A stretch of 7,193 nt of DNA from an uncultured Clostridia bacterium (GTDB lineage Bacteria; Bacillota; Clostridia; Oscillospirales; Acutalibacteraceae). Each line of letters starts with the position of its first letter. Position 1 is the stretch's first letter. The stretch spans positions 1 to 7,193 of the forward strand of contig CALYNW010000047.1 in assembly GCA_945224895.1 (NCBI GenBank). The letters run 5' to 3'. Made by a program: the position numbers and the translations under genes. The notes under the pieces are model-generated. The model worked only from the letters and a program-made list of their open reading frames with translations, made no database searches and was not told where the DNA came from. Shown in pieces: positions 1 through 6,091 of this stretch.

Positions 1-115
1 TAATGGCGGCTCTTTTTGCGTCATTTTTTTCACGCTGTTTAGCAGCCTTTGCAGCTTTTTTTTCTGCTTTTTTTGCCGATTTATCGTCCTTAGAACCAAG
101 GGTTCCTCCTGTCAA
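1..115 (-). CDS. Unidentified Lys/Ala-rich protein, N-terminal fragment
   Basis: This is the first 38 codons of a minus-strand gene that leaves the window at its left edge. The proposed start is a TTG at 115-113, preceded at 8 bases by AGAGG, a usable Shine-Dalgarno sequence. The same frame is open only back to a TAG about 48 bases upstream and contains no ATG or GTG there, so TTG is the best choice. The visible peptide begins MTGGTLGSKDDKSAKK and continues as a strongly basic, Lys/Ala-rich stretch (repeated KKA, KAA and AKR units) with high helix or coiled-coil propensity. No membrane segment or catalytic motif is visible in this fragment. It follows the foldase gene on the same strand with a 128-base gap and has a possible promoter of its own. 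I do not recognise the family, and the function cannot be called from the charged N-terminus alone. Confidence 0.55.
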   Translation of the reverse strand, partial: MTGGTLGSKDDKSAKKAEKKAAKAAKQREKNDAKRAAI

Positions 116-190
116 TAAATCATCCTCTAATTGTTTTTTTGCCAGTTTTTCTTCCTACCTAATTCATAATTATAAAATAATACAGATGTT

Positions 191-219
191 ATTTTACACT
201 ATATTAACTAATATTACAA
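191..219 (-). promoter_or_regulatory. Possible sigma-A-like promoter for the left-edge gene
   Basis: On the minus strand, TTGTAA (219-214) and TAAAAT (196-191) are separated by exactly 17 bases, matching 4 of 6 and 5 of 6 consensus positions. Transcription would start near 184, about 70 bases before the proposed TTG start. A second -10-like TATAAT lies further downstream at 174-169, but the best-spaced -35 for it is poor. The spacer of the first promoter contains the AT-rich palindrome ATATTA-AC-TAATAT (201-214). No terminator hairpin is seen after the foldase stop codon, so read-through from the foldase gene is also possible. Such AT-rich DNA gives chance promoter matches, hence the moderate confidence. 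Confidence 0.4.
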
Positions 220-243
220 GTCCTAATTTTACTTTTGTTGATG

Positions 244-2172
244 TTATTCATCATAAACCGAACCGTCAGCAGCTGCATCACTATCTGAGTCGGATGCAGA
301 AACCTTACTGTCCTCATAGATATCAATAGCATTTTCAACAATGGAATTATGAACCTTAACATTACTTTCTTCAGAGATTTTGTCAAGCTTTTCGTTTCTC
401 AATTCAGCAATAATATCTGACTTATACTGAGGTCCTGAGGTTACAAAGTACATAATGTGATAGCCGTAATCGGATTTAACGATTTCTGTATCACCGTATT
501 TTCTTGACGAATCAAGAGACCAGTTTTCAAACTCGGGAACCATTTCACCCTCTGTTGTACCTTCATAAAGTCCGCCGAAAATACCGCTTGAGCTTGCAGA
601 GGTCGAAGCAGTATCATCACTGTATTCCTCGGCAAGAAGTGCAAATGAATATTCCGTCTTGTCGCCATTGTTGTATTCATCAAGTATTTTCTTTGCTTCT
701 TTCTCTGCAGCAGACCATTGCTCATCTGTGTATTCTTCCGTACCTTCGCTATCCTCATCGGATTCAGGCATAATAAGAATATGTCTTACAGAATAAGTGT
801 TGTCATCAAGCAGAGTCGGCTTTTCGGTTTTTAAAACAGCATAAAGATATCCTGAATCTTCATCAATATAGTAATTAGTTGAACCGATTTCTGTTTCATC
901 ACTGAAAAGCCATTTTGTTATATCATCATCAAAGGGAGAATCACTGCCTGTAATTGAAGCAACTGTATTTTGCTCATAGGTTTTTGTAGCGTCTGCCAAA
1001 GCATCCTTCTCCGATAACGAGCTGTCAGACTCCATAGCAGACTGTGCATCATTCTTAATATAATCTGCATATACCTCAGGTACAAGAGCCTTAACTGATT
1101 TATCATCAGTCATTTTTTTCATATAGCCTTTTGCTGTTTCGATGGAATCTTTTTCAGTATCTTCATCGGTAGTATCATATTCAAAAGCAAGATATGAAAA
1201 AGAAATTGCCTTGAAATCGTCTTTATTTTCTTCAAAGTACTTATTAATTTCTTCATCAGAGAAATTAGAATCACAGGCAAGCATACCCTTGTAATTTGCA
1301 GTGATGTAATACTGCTCAAGCATTAGTCTCAAAGTTTCCTCTGTACAGTACTTTCCGAAATTAGCAGCAATATACTGATTTAGAGTTACATTTGCTTCAG
1401 ATGCAGATTCCTTTAGAGATTCAATTTGAGAATCAACAGTCTCCTGTTGAGCCTTGGTAAGTGTTACGCCTGCTGCTATACCTGCGTTATAGTAAGCAGT
1501 TGTTGTCTCAATTTCCTTAAGACATTCATTCTTAAAGAAATCCTCCCATGTTATCTTATTGCCTTCATCATCAGTAGTATACTGAAGAGCATAGTCGGTT
1601 GACGTATCAAGGTCAAAATAGCCATAATTAGCATACTGCTCATAATAGCTTACTATGCTTGAATAGTAGTAGTTAAACATACCTATGCTGACATTTGTTC
1701 CGTCTATTTCGGCAACAACAGAGCCGGGATTCATCATATCACCTTCCTTACCGTTAGGAACAGTATAATATCTTATGCCTAAAACAGTAAGAACTGCTAT
1801 AACTGCCGCAACAAATAAAGCAAGCGGTATGAATTTAAGCAATTCATTCTTTGGCTTTTTCACAGCAGCTACCACGTCTGAAGGCACAATTTCTTCTGCA
1901 TTATTTTCATATTTCTTCCTTGAGACAGGCTTTTCCTTTACAGAGGAATTGTCAATGTCGATTTTAAAGTGTTCGTTCTCTAAGACGATGCTATCCTCAA
2001 GTGATGGTGCTTCAGCGTCAAACTGCCAGTTATCGTTTGTTTCGTATTTAACGCCGTCCTTTTCCGCAAGAGTGCTGTCCTCTTCCTCAAAATCAACGGC
2101 TTTTTCTTCAACAGAAGGAGCTTCCTTTTCTTCATTTTCAGTCTGATTAAAGCTCTTTTCCTTTTCGTCCAT
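244..2172 (-). CDS. Membrane-anchored parvulin-type peptidyl-prolyl isomerase (PrsA/SurA-like foldase)
   Basis: This protein probably acts outside the membrane as a chaperone and prolyl isomerase that helps exported proteins fold. Residues 1-110 are a very acidic, low-complexity cytoplasmic arm. Residues about 113-133 form a single membrane helix preceded by KKPKNE, which by the positive-inside rule puts the N-terminus in the cytoplasm. There is no lipobox, so unlike Bacillus PrsA it is not a lipoprotein. Residues about 150-310 resemble the helical SurA/PrsA N-terminal chaperone domain. Residues about 460-578 are a parvulin (PpiC) domain with the family signatures RHIL (His464), FALLAEEYSDD, MVPEFE and GYHIMYF (His572). 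Residues about 320-452 look like a second, degenerate parvulin module with Tyr327 and Leu443 in place of the histidines. A Ser/Asp-rich tail ends the protein. The start is the only ATG near the N-terminus. Its Shine-Dalgarno (AAAGG) is about 12 bases away, which is long. The gene has its own promoter at 2314-2342. Confidence 0.9.
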   Translation of the reverse strand: MDEKEKSFNQTENEEKEAPSVEEKAVDFEEEDSTLAEKDGVKYETNDNWQFDAEAPSLEDSIVLENEHFKIDIDNSSVKEKPVSRKKYENNAEEIVPSDVVAAVKKPKNELLKFIPLALFVAAVIAVLTVLGIRYYTVPNGKEGDMMNPGSVVAEIDGTNVSIGMFNYYYSSIVSYYEQYANYGYFDLDTSTDYALQYTTDDEGNKITWEDFFKNECLKEIETTTAYYNAGIAAGVTLTKAQQETVDSQIESLKESASEANVTLNQYIAANFGKYCTEETLRLMLEQYYITANYKGMLACDSNFSDEEINKYFEENKDDFKAISFSYLAFEYDTTDEDTEKDSIETAKGYMKKMTDDKSVKALVPEVYADYIKNDAQSAMESDSSLSEKDALADATKTYEQNTVASITGSDSPFDDDITKWLFSDETEIGSTNYYIDEDSGYLYAVLKTEKPTLLDDNTYSVRHILIMPESDEDSEGTEEYTDEQWSAAEKEAKKILDEYNNGDKTEYSFALLAEEYSDDTASTSASSSGIFGGLYEGTTEGEMVPEFENWSLDSSRKYGDTEIVKSDYGYHIMYFVTSGPQYKSDIIAELRNEKLDKISEESNVKVHNSIVENAIDIYEDSKVSASDSDSDAAADGSVYDE

Positions 2173-2290
2173 ATAATCACATTGCCTTTCCGCTACAATT
2201 AAATATATAAATTATTCGTCAGCCCTGCTGTAGCCTTACAAGGCGTAAACAAAAATAATAACCTGCTTTATACTAAACGGCATATACCGC

Positions 2291-2303
2291 TTAACGCAGT
2301 TAA
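2291..2303. promoter_or_regulatory. Palindrome TTAAC-GCA-GTTAA at the foldase transcription start
   Basis: Perfect 5-base inverted repeats lie around a 3-base centre. The palindrome falls just downstream of the minus-strand -10 box, at about +5 to +17 of the predicted transcript. That is a typical place for a repressor operator. No regulator family can be assigned from this short site. Confidence 0.3.
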
Positions 2304-2313
2304 ATACTTATAA

Positions 2314-2342
2314 ATTATACTATAATATTTAATTTAATGCAA
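2314..2342 (-). promoter_or_regulatory. Sigma-A-like promoter of the foldase gene
   Basis: On the minus strand, TTGCAT (2342-2337) and a consensus TATAAT (2319-2314) are separated by 17 bases. The -10 box is perfect, while the -35 box matches only 3 of 6 positions. Transcription would start near 2307, giving a leader of about 135 bases before the foldase ATG. The core is very AT-rich, so other starts in the region cannot be excluded. Confidence 0.5.
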
Positions 2343-2428
2343 CAACATAATTTAACGGATAATATAAATTTTCTATTAATCAGATATGAACTATTTTTAC
2401 ACCAAATCTGCTTGGAAAATTATTATAC

Positions 2429-2457
2429 TTGCAAAAATTGATAGATAGGTGTATTAT
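2429..2457 (+). promoter_or_regulatory. Sigma-A-like promoter of the O-antigen ligase gene
   Basis: TTGCAA (2429-2434) and TATTAT (2452-2457) are separated by 17 bases, matching 4 of 6 and 5 of 6 consensus positions. Transcription would start near 2464, giving a leader of about 80 bases before the ligase ATG at 2547. That leader contains the displaced ribosome binding site and small reading frames described separately. Confidence 0.5.
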
Positions 2458-2515
2458 ATATGTTACATTTTCTCTAAACTATACATAAATAAGAATGTCG
2501 TATGAAAATCATTTT

Positions 2516-2550
2516 GGAGGATGCGCTTGTGCGCTAAAATATTTTTATGA
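2516..2550 (+). promoter_or_regulatory. Displaced ribosome binding site with possible coupled leader peptide
   Basis: The only strong Shine-Dalgarno before the ligase gene is GGAGG at 2516-2520, 26 bases from the ATG at 2547, which is too far for direct initiation. Between them lies a small hairpin, GCGC-TTGT-GCGC (2523-2534). Six bases after GGAGG a TTG (2527) opens a 7-codon frame reading MCAKIFL whose TGA stop (2548-2550) overlaps the ligase ATG as ATGA, the classic layout for translational coupling. An ATG directly after GGAGG (2521) is in the same frame but has no spacer. The sequence facts are certain, but that the peptide is made is an inference. Confidence 0.4.
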
Positions 2551-3950
2551 AAGAAGCAATAATGAGCTTTAAGGAAAAATACAGAAGTAATCCCGGCGGT
2601 TACTGGCTATTAGCCACTATTTTCCTTTTTCCCATTCTTCCGGAGTATGTCAGCCCCTTTATTCTTTTTATAGTCTTTATTGTCTTTAAACGTCAATGGA
2701 CAAGAGAGGGTAAAAAAGCAAAGGTCGGCACAATAGGTAAGTTGATGATGGTCTTTATGGCTTTTTCGGTTTTGAGTACCTTATGGTCCGACACAAAATT
2801 CACATCATTTGCAACAGCAATGCTGTGGTGGGGAATGTTTTTAATTGAGGTTATGATTTATAACCTCGCAAGAACGAGAAAGAAGATTGACAGAATTCTT
2901 GCAACAATGACTGCGGCAGGCTCTCTAAACGGCATTGTTGCAATACTCCAGATATGCTCCTATACGCTATATAGATATGACTATATTGAAAAATCTCAAG
3001 TATTTGTAACACCGTTCTATAAGCCTCTTGATAAGCTTGTGTATACCTGGCTTCCGTTTGATATAGATACAACATTATGGTGGGATTCAAGAGCAAGCGG
3101 TTTCTTCTCAAACCCGAATCTTCTTGCTACATATTTACTTTTGGTTTATCCAATATCAATATATCTTTTCCTTAATACAAACGGCAAAAAGCACAAGGCA
3201 CTGTACTTCTTAGCAAATGTTCTAATCAGTGGCGGTATCAGTGCCACCCTTACCCGTGCAGGCTGTGTTATTGCAATAGCAGGCTGGCTGTTTATGTTTG
3301 TTATACTTATTAAACAGCACTGGAAGCCTCTTTTACAAATCTTTATACCTACCGTCTGTGTTATAGTCCCCTCCCTGCTTACAAGATACGGAATTATCTT
3401 TAAAGCAAGAGGCGGCGGTGAAGAGGCTAAAAAATCCTCTGCGGCGCATTTTCAGATTTGGGGTAGTCTTATCGATTACATTACAAGTCACGTAAATACT
3501 TTTATTGCAGGACTTGGATTTGGCTGTGAATCAACGGGACTGATATTAATTAACGAGTATAATCTTGACAAGCCTCACGGTCATAACTTTGTCATTGAAA
3601 CTTGGATGGAAGTAGGAATTATCGGCGTCATAATTCTGTTTGTAGTGCTTATATTCGCATTTGGAAAGCTCCTTGAAATAAACGCAAATAACGGCAAAAA
3701 GTTTACCTTGGTTTTTTGCGTTTTCACATCAATGCTTTTATATCTGCTTTTCGGTTTAACAGACTATATATTTAATTCGCCAAAGCAAATTATACTTCTC
3801 TTTATTCTTTTAGGTCTAACTCAGGCAATAAGCGCCTGCTATGACAAAACGGTTATATATGATGCTCAAAGCCTAAAGGAAGCGGCTGAACGCGAAATTG
3901 AAAATGTGGTTCATCAAAAGCCTATAAAAAAAAGAAAAAAGGTTAAATAA
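2547..3950 (+). CDS. O-antigen ligase / polymerase family membrane protein (Wzy_C type)
   Basis: This is a 467-residue polytopic membrane protein of the O-antigen ligase/polymerase superfamily, which joins or polymerises lipid-linked glycans on the outer face of the membrane. In Gram-positives such proteins serve capsule, teichuronic or other wall polysaccharides. About ten hydrophobic segments are visible. Family signatures are RASGFFSNPNLLATY (182-196), TLTRAG (234-239, with Arg237) and the Wzy_C block PHGHNFVIETWMEVGIIG (343-360, with His346-Asn347). The long loop at about 280-345 between the last two would be the extracellular catalytic loop. Residues 431-467 form a soluble tail ending in a Lys/Arg cluster, probably cytoplasmic. 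An in-frame TAA at 2535 limits the start to the ATG at 2547 or a second ATG at 2562. Neither has a well-placed strong Shine-Dalgarno. It is divergent from the foldase gene and convergent with the pyruvyl transferase. The exact glycan, and ligase versus polymerase activity, cannot be told from sequence. Confidence 0.85.
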   Translation: MKEAIMSFKEKYRSNPGGYWLLATIFLFPILPEYVSPFILFIVFIVFKRQWTREGKKAKVGTIGKLMMVFMAFSVLSTLWSDTKFTSFATAMLWWGMFLIEVMIYNLARTRKKIDRILATMTAAGSLNGIVAILQICSYTLYRYDYIEKSQVFVTPFYKPLDKLVYTWLPFDIDTTLWWDSRASGFFSNPNLLATYLLLVYPISIYLFLNTNGKKHKALYFLANVLISGGISATLTRAGCVIAIAGWLFMFVILIKQHWKPLLQIFIPTVCVIVPSLLTRYGIIFKARGGGEEAKKSSAAHFQIWGSLIDYITSHVNTFIAGLGFGCESTGLILINEYNLDKPHGHNFVIETWMEVGIIGVIILFVVLIFAFGKLLEINANNGKKFTLVFCVFTSMLLYLLFGLTDYIFNSPKQIILLFILLGLTQAISACYDKTVIYDAQSLKEAAEREIENVVHQKPIKKRKKVK

Positions 3951-3956
3951 AAACAT

Positions 3957-3993
3957 AGCAGGTGTTGTTAAAAGAAACAACACCTGCTTTTTT
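3957..3993. terminator. Shared rho-independent terminator between convergent genes
   Basis: A perfect 13-base inverted repeat, AGCAGGTGTTGTT (3957-3969) with AACAACACCTGCT (3976-3988), encloses a 6-base loop. It is followed on the plus strand by six T residues (3988-3993), ideal for ending the ligase transcript 7 bases after its stop codon. Read on the minus strand, the hairpin is followed by ATGTTTTTATTT, a slightly displaced U-tract, so it probably also ends the pyruvyl transferase transcript, whose stop codon lies 6 bases away. Confidence 0.9.
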
Positions 3994-3998
3994 CATAT

Positions 3999-5414
3999 TT
4001 ACTTATCTTTGATTATTTTATGCTTAACTCTTGAAGCGGCAATTCTTGCTGACGATGACCTTTCGTACCAATTAAGCCTCTTTTCCTTAACCTTTAAAGC
4101 CTTAATATCTGCCTTTAAATTTTTAGCTTCCTCAGCATATTTGTCGCAAACAGCCTTCTGCTCCTTCATAAGCAGTTCGTTACCGAAGGCAATACGCTCA
4201 ATCATTTCTTCCTTTGAACAGGTTGTAAGCGAATGAATAGGTCCTTCAAATTCAATGTCCTTGATTTTTTCATCAAAAGGAACAACAGTTCGGTTCTTAT
4301 CCTGATAAATATGCGGAAGACCGTTATTATTAAGGAAATCAACAAAATGCCAAAAGCGTTCCTCATGACCGTTATTTACCTGAGAAAAATCAGTTTTTTC
4401 GTAAATATCAAAAATATTCGTATTTTCATCAACTTCACTTGCAGGCATATTAGGAACATTATGATACTCTGCAAGCTCTCTGATTCTTGCATCCGTTGGA
4501 AACAAAAAGCTTGGCACACCTGCAAGAATACTGCCTACTGCACCGTGGATTCTTGTTCCGTAATTGAAATCAATATCCTTGTTAAATTCAAGAATACTTG
4601 GGAAATTTATAAAAAAGCGAGCCTTGTCATTAACAAAAACCTCGTCATTTATCAAATGAGGATAAAGCACCTGAGAATCATTTGTGATAGGAAGAGGAAT
4701 ACCAAGATACATCAATCGCAAATCATCAACAAACTGAGGCATAAAACAGTAATTCGGAAGCACTTCTCTGTTTCTTATCATAAACTCTTTAAAGTTTATC
4801 GGATTTGATACTGAGCCTGTAACACAAACGGCTGACTCAGCAGTAAGAGGCTTTTTCTCTCTTACAGGAAGTCCCGGTCCGAACATTGCAAATGACGGAC
4901 AGCCTGTAACGTCAATATCATTACTTCCAAAGCCTAAGTGCTTTAAATAGCTTTCCGTAATAGTACCTCTTACTCCGACTGAGGAAGAATGGTTCAAAAC
5001 GGCAGTTATAAACTTCTTGGCACATTCATCATAAACATGCTTTTCCGTAACGTCAGGCTCATAGGGCATCTGAATACCGATACCCGTTACAACAACCGGT
5101 ATTGTCAGCTTTTCGATAATACCTGTCCACATACCCATACACTGCATAAACTGCTTTCTGAATGAATTTGCCATAGGCAGAACAAGATAATCGTAATTTT
5201 CGTTAATAAATTCTGCGCTTACCTTACCGTGAGCAACCTCTTTATCGGCAAGAAAATCTATTTCCGTATCTTCTGTATAAAGAGTTCTTGTCATACTGTA
5301 GGCAAAAAGGAGATTGCCTGTATTATTACCTATAACCTTCTGACATATTACGTCAATAGGCTTATGTACTGCAAAGGGAGATACGCTTGCCCTGATTAAA
5401 ATTCTTTTTTTCAT
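3999..5414 (-). CDS. Polysaccharide pyruvyl transferase family protein with C-terminal coiled coil
   Basis: This 471-residue protein belongs to the polysaccharide pyruvyl transferase family (PS_pyruv_trans; CsaB and WcaK are known members). The family adds pyruvate ketals from phosphoenolpyruvate to sugars of surface polysaccharides, in the cytoplasm before export. Seen motifs are an N-terminal Rossmann-like start (MKKRILIRA) with GNNTGNLLFAYS (29-40), SVGVRGTITESYLKHLG (145-161), DVTGCPSFAMFGPG (168-181) and the C-terminal NYGTRIHGAVGSILAGVPS (284-302) followed by DARIRELAEYHNVP (308-321), typical of the family's acceptor/PEP-binding half. Residues about 400-471 are an added charged helix with coiled-coil character and a basic end. 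There is no signal peptide or membrane segment. The start ATG has GAGGA 6 bases upstream, overlapping the spacer after the TetR stop codon. The 17-base gap to the TetR gene implies one operon. The donor and acceptor are inferred from the family, and some members have other substrates. Confidence 0.85.
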   Translation of the reverse strand: MKKRILIRASVSPFAVHKPIDVICQKVIGNNTGNLLFAYSMTRTLYTEDTEIDFLADKEVAHGKVSAEFINENYDYLVLPMANSFRKQFMQCMGMWTGIIEKLTIPVVVTGIGIQMPYEPDVTEKHVYDECAKKFITAVLNHSSSVGVRGTITESYLKHLGFGSNDIDVTGCPSFAMFGPGLPVREKKPLTAESAVCVTGSVSNPINFKEFMIRNREVLPNYCFMPQFVDDLRLMYLGIPLPITNDSQVLYPHLINDEVFVNDKARFFINFPSILEFNKDIDFNYGTRIHGAVGSILAGVPSFLFPTDARIRELAEYHNVPNMPASEVDENTNIFDIYEKTDFSQVNNGHEERFWHFVDFLNNNGLPHIYQDKNRTVVPFDEKIKDIEFEGPIHSLTTCSKEEMIERIAFGNELLMKEQKAVCDKYAEEAKNLKADIKALKVKEKRLNWYERSSSARIAASRVKHKIIKDK

Positions 5415-5431
5415 ACGCTTTCCTCAATTCA

Positions 5432-6007
5432 TCATCTTTCTGTAAGTAAACATTTTACGCCTGAAATAACATTTTTTATGCTTTTTGTCATTACTTCGGG
5501 AGAATCCTTCATTCCTCTTTGAACCCAGCAAATTATAACACCTGAAATGCCGTAGCTTAAAAATTCGGAAACAATTCTGTTATTAATTTCATCGGAAATA
5601 TTAATCGAATTCTCAGCCTTAACGCTTTTCACGAGAGGCTTAACATACTCATAAGCGATTTTGCTTACATATCTTGAAAGCTCTTCTGTATTAATTTTAA
5701 GAGAATTTTGATAAAATTTTCTTTCCTTGCTCATAGTGTCAAAGGAATTATAAAATTTCTCATAAATATTGTCAATTTTAAAATCCGTTATCATCGGCTT
5801 AATGAGCTCCTCATAAACTATCCAATCAAGAAGCTCATATTTATCCTCAAAATGATAATAAAAGGTCTGCCTGTGCAAACCGCAGTTTGATGTTATATCC
5901 GAAACAGAAAGCTTTTCAAAGGACTCGTTTTCCATTAGCTCTTTAAGAGATTTTGCAAGCTTCTGCTGGGTTGCATATGAGCAACCGAGTTTGTTATTTT
6001 TAGGCAT
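5432..6007 (-). CDS. TetR/AcrR-family transcriptional regulator (DhaS-like C-terminal domain)
   Basis: This is a 191-residue DNA-binding regulator. The N-terminal helix-turn-helix (about 31-53) reads LSVSDITSNCGLHRQTFYYHFEDKYELL, the hallmark TetR recognition helix and YYHF-D-K motif. The rest is an all-helical ligand or dimer domain resembling the TetR_C_8 type found in DhaS-like regulators. The frame stays open upstream to a TTG at 6067, which would add 20 residues, but I chose the ATG at 6007. The predicted -10 box lies at 6050-6055, downstream of that TTG, and AAGAGAG sits about 7 bases before the ATG. It is the first gene of a likely two-gene operon with the pyruvyl transferase. A palindrome over its -35 box suggests self-repression. 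The ligand is unknown, and DhaS itself is an activator, so the sign of regulation is an inference. Confidence 0.88.
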   Translation of the reverse strand: MPKNNKLGCSYATQQKLAKSLKELMENESFEKLSVSDITSNCGLHRQTFYYHFEDKYELLDWIVYEELIKPMITDFKIDNIYEKFYNSFDTMSKERKFYQNSLKINTEELSRYVSKIAYEYVKPLVKSVKAENSINISDEINNRIVSEFLSYGISGVIICWVQRGMKDSPEVMTKSIKNVISGVKCLLTER

Positions 6008-6049
6008 AATATTTCTCTCTTTATATATTCTTATAAGTTTGTATAAATT

Positions 6050-6078
6050 ATAATAACATAAATGCAAACAATATACAA
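6050..6078 (-). promoter_or_regulatory. Promoter of the regulator-pyruvyl transferase operon
   Basis: On the minus strand, TTGTAT (6078-6073) and TATTAT (6055-6050) are separated by 17 bases, and TGT directly before the -10 box makes it an extended -10. An overlapping perfect TATAAT sits 3 bases further downstream. Transcription would start near 6043, about 36 bases before the regulator's ATG. The promoter lies between the terminator of the upstream oxidoreductase operon and the regulator gene, as expected for an independent unit. Confidence 0.6.
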
Positions 6079-6085
6079 GTGTATA
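6072..6085. promoter_or_regulatory. Candidate TetR operator TATACA-AG-TGTATA
   Basis: This is a perfect 14-base palindrome with 6-base arms and a 2-base centre that covers the -35 box of the regulator's promoter. Short symmetric sites over the promoter of the regulator's own gene are the usual operators of TetR-family proteins. Binding here would block RNA polymerase and control both regulator and pyruvyl transferase. Assignment to this regulator is by position, not by a known consensus. Confidence 0.55.
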
Positions 6086-6091
6086 AATTGT

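Larger units (their letters stand above)
2173..2546. other. Divergent intergenic region between foldase and ligase genes
   Basis: This 374-base AT-rich stretch separates two divergently transcribed genes. It holds a minus-strand promoter (2314-2342), a plus-strand promoter (2429-2457), the palindrome TTAAC-GCA-GTTAA (2291-2303), a second palindrome GCCTT-AC-AAGGC (2233-2244) in the untranslated leader of the foldase gene, and the ligase leader (2516-2550). The foldase leader would be about 135 bases long. I see no recognisable riboswitch, tRNA or convincing gene in it. Between about 2343 and 2428 there is only AT-rich sequence without a recognisable element. Confidence 0.6.
6040..6089. repeat. 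Direct repeat TGTATAAATT, 40 bases apart, in the regulator promoter
   Basis: TGTATAAATT occurs at 6040-6049 and again at 6080-6089, exactly 40 bases apart, close to four helical turns. The right-hand copy is one arm of the perfect palindrome at 6072-6085. The left-hand copy lies by the predicted transcription start and has only an imperfect partner (TTATA at 6032-6036). Together they could be a strong and a weak regulator site flanking the core promoter. Confidence 0.45.

Noticed and set aside
3..329. Plus-strand frame of 108 codons at the left edge
   Set aside because: It is antisense to the Lys/Ala-rich fragment and the foldase 3' end. Its Phe/Ala-rich start is just the reverse of Lys-rich codons.
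1775..2146. Plus-strand frame of 123 codons inside the foldase gene
   Set aside because: It is a Ser/Phe-rich mirror of the acidic arm and membrane helix of the foldase, with no ribosome binding site.
2173..2316. Possible riboswitch in the long foldase leader
   Set aside because: Only a 5-base palindrome with a 2-base centre is seen. There is no recognisable conserved riboswitch core or terminator next to the coding start.
2495..2572. 25-codon frame containing a Gly-Gly and two Cys, resembling a small bacteriocin precursor
   Set aside because: It has no Shine-Dalgarno before its ATG, it overlaps the ligase start in another frame, and no transporter or modification gene is nearby.
3957..3988. 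Perfect inverted repeat as a mobile-element end
   Set aside because: Its position between two convergent stop codons and the T-tract after it make it a terminator. No transposase or target duplication is present.
4233..4808. Plus-strand frame of 191 codons inside the pyruvyl transferase gene
   Set aside because: It is antisense to a clearly recognised family protein, its composition is Ile/Lys/Asn-rich, and no motif was seen.
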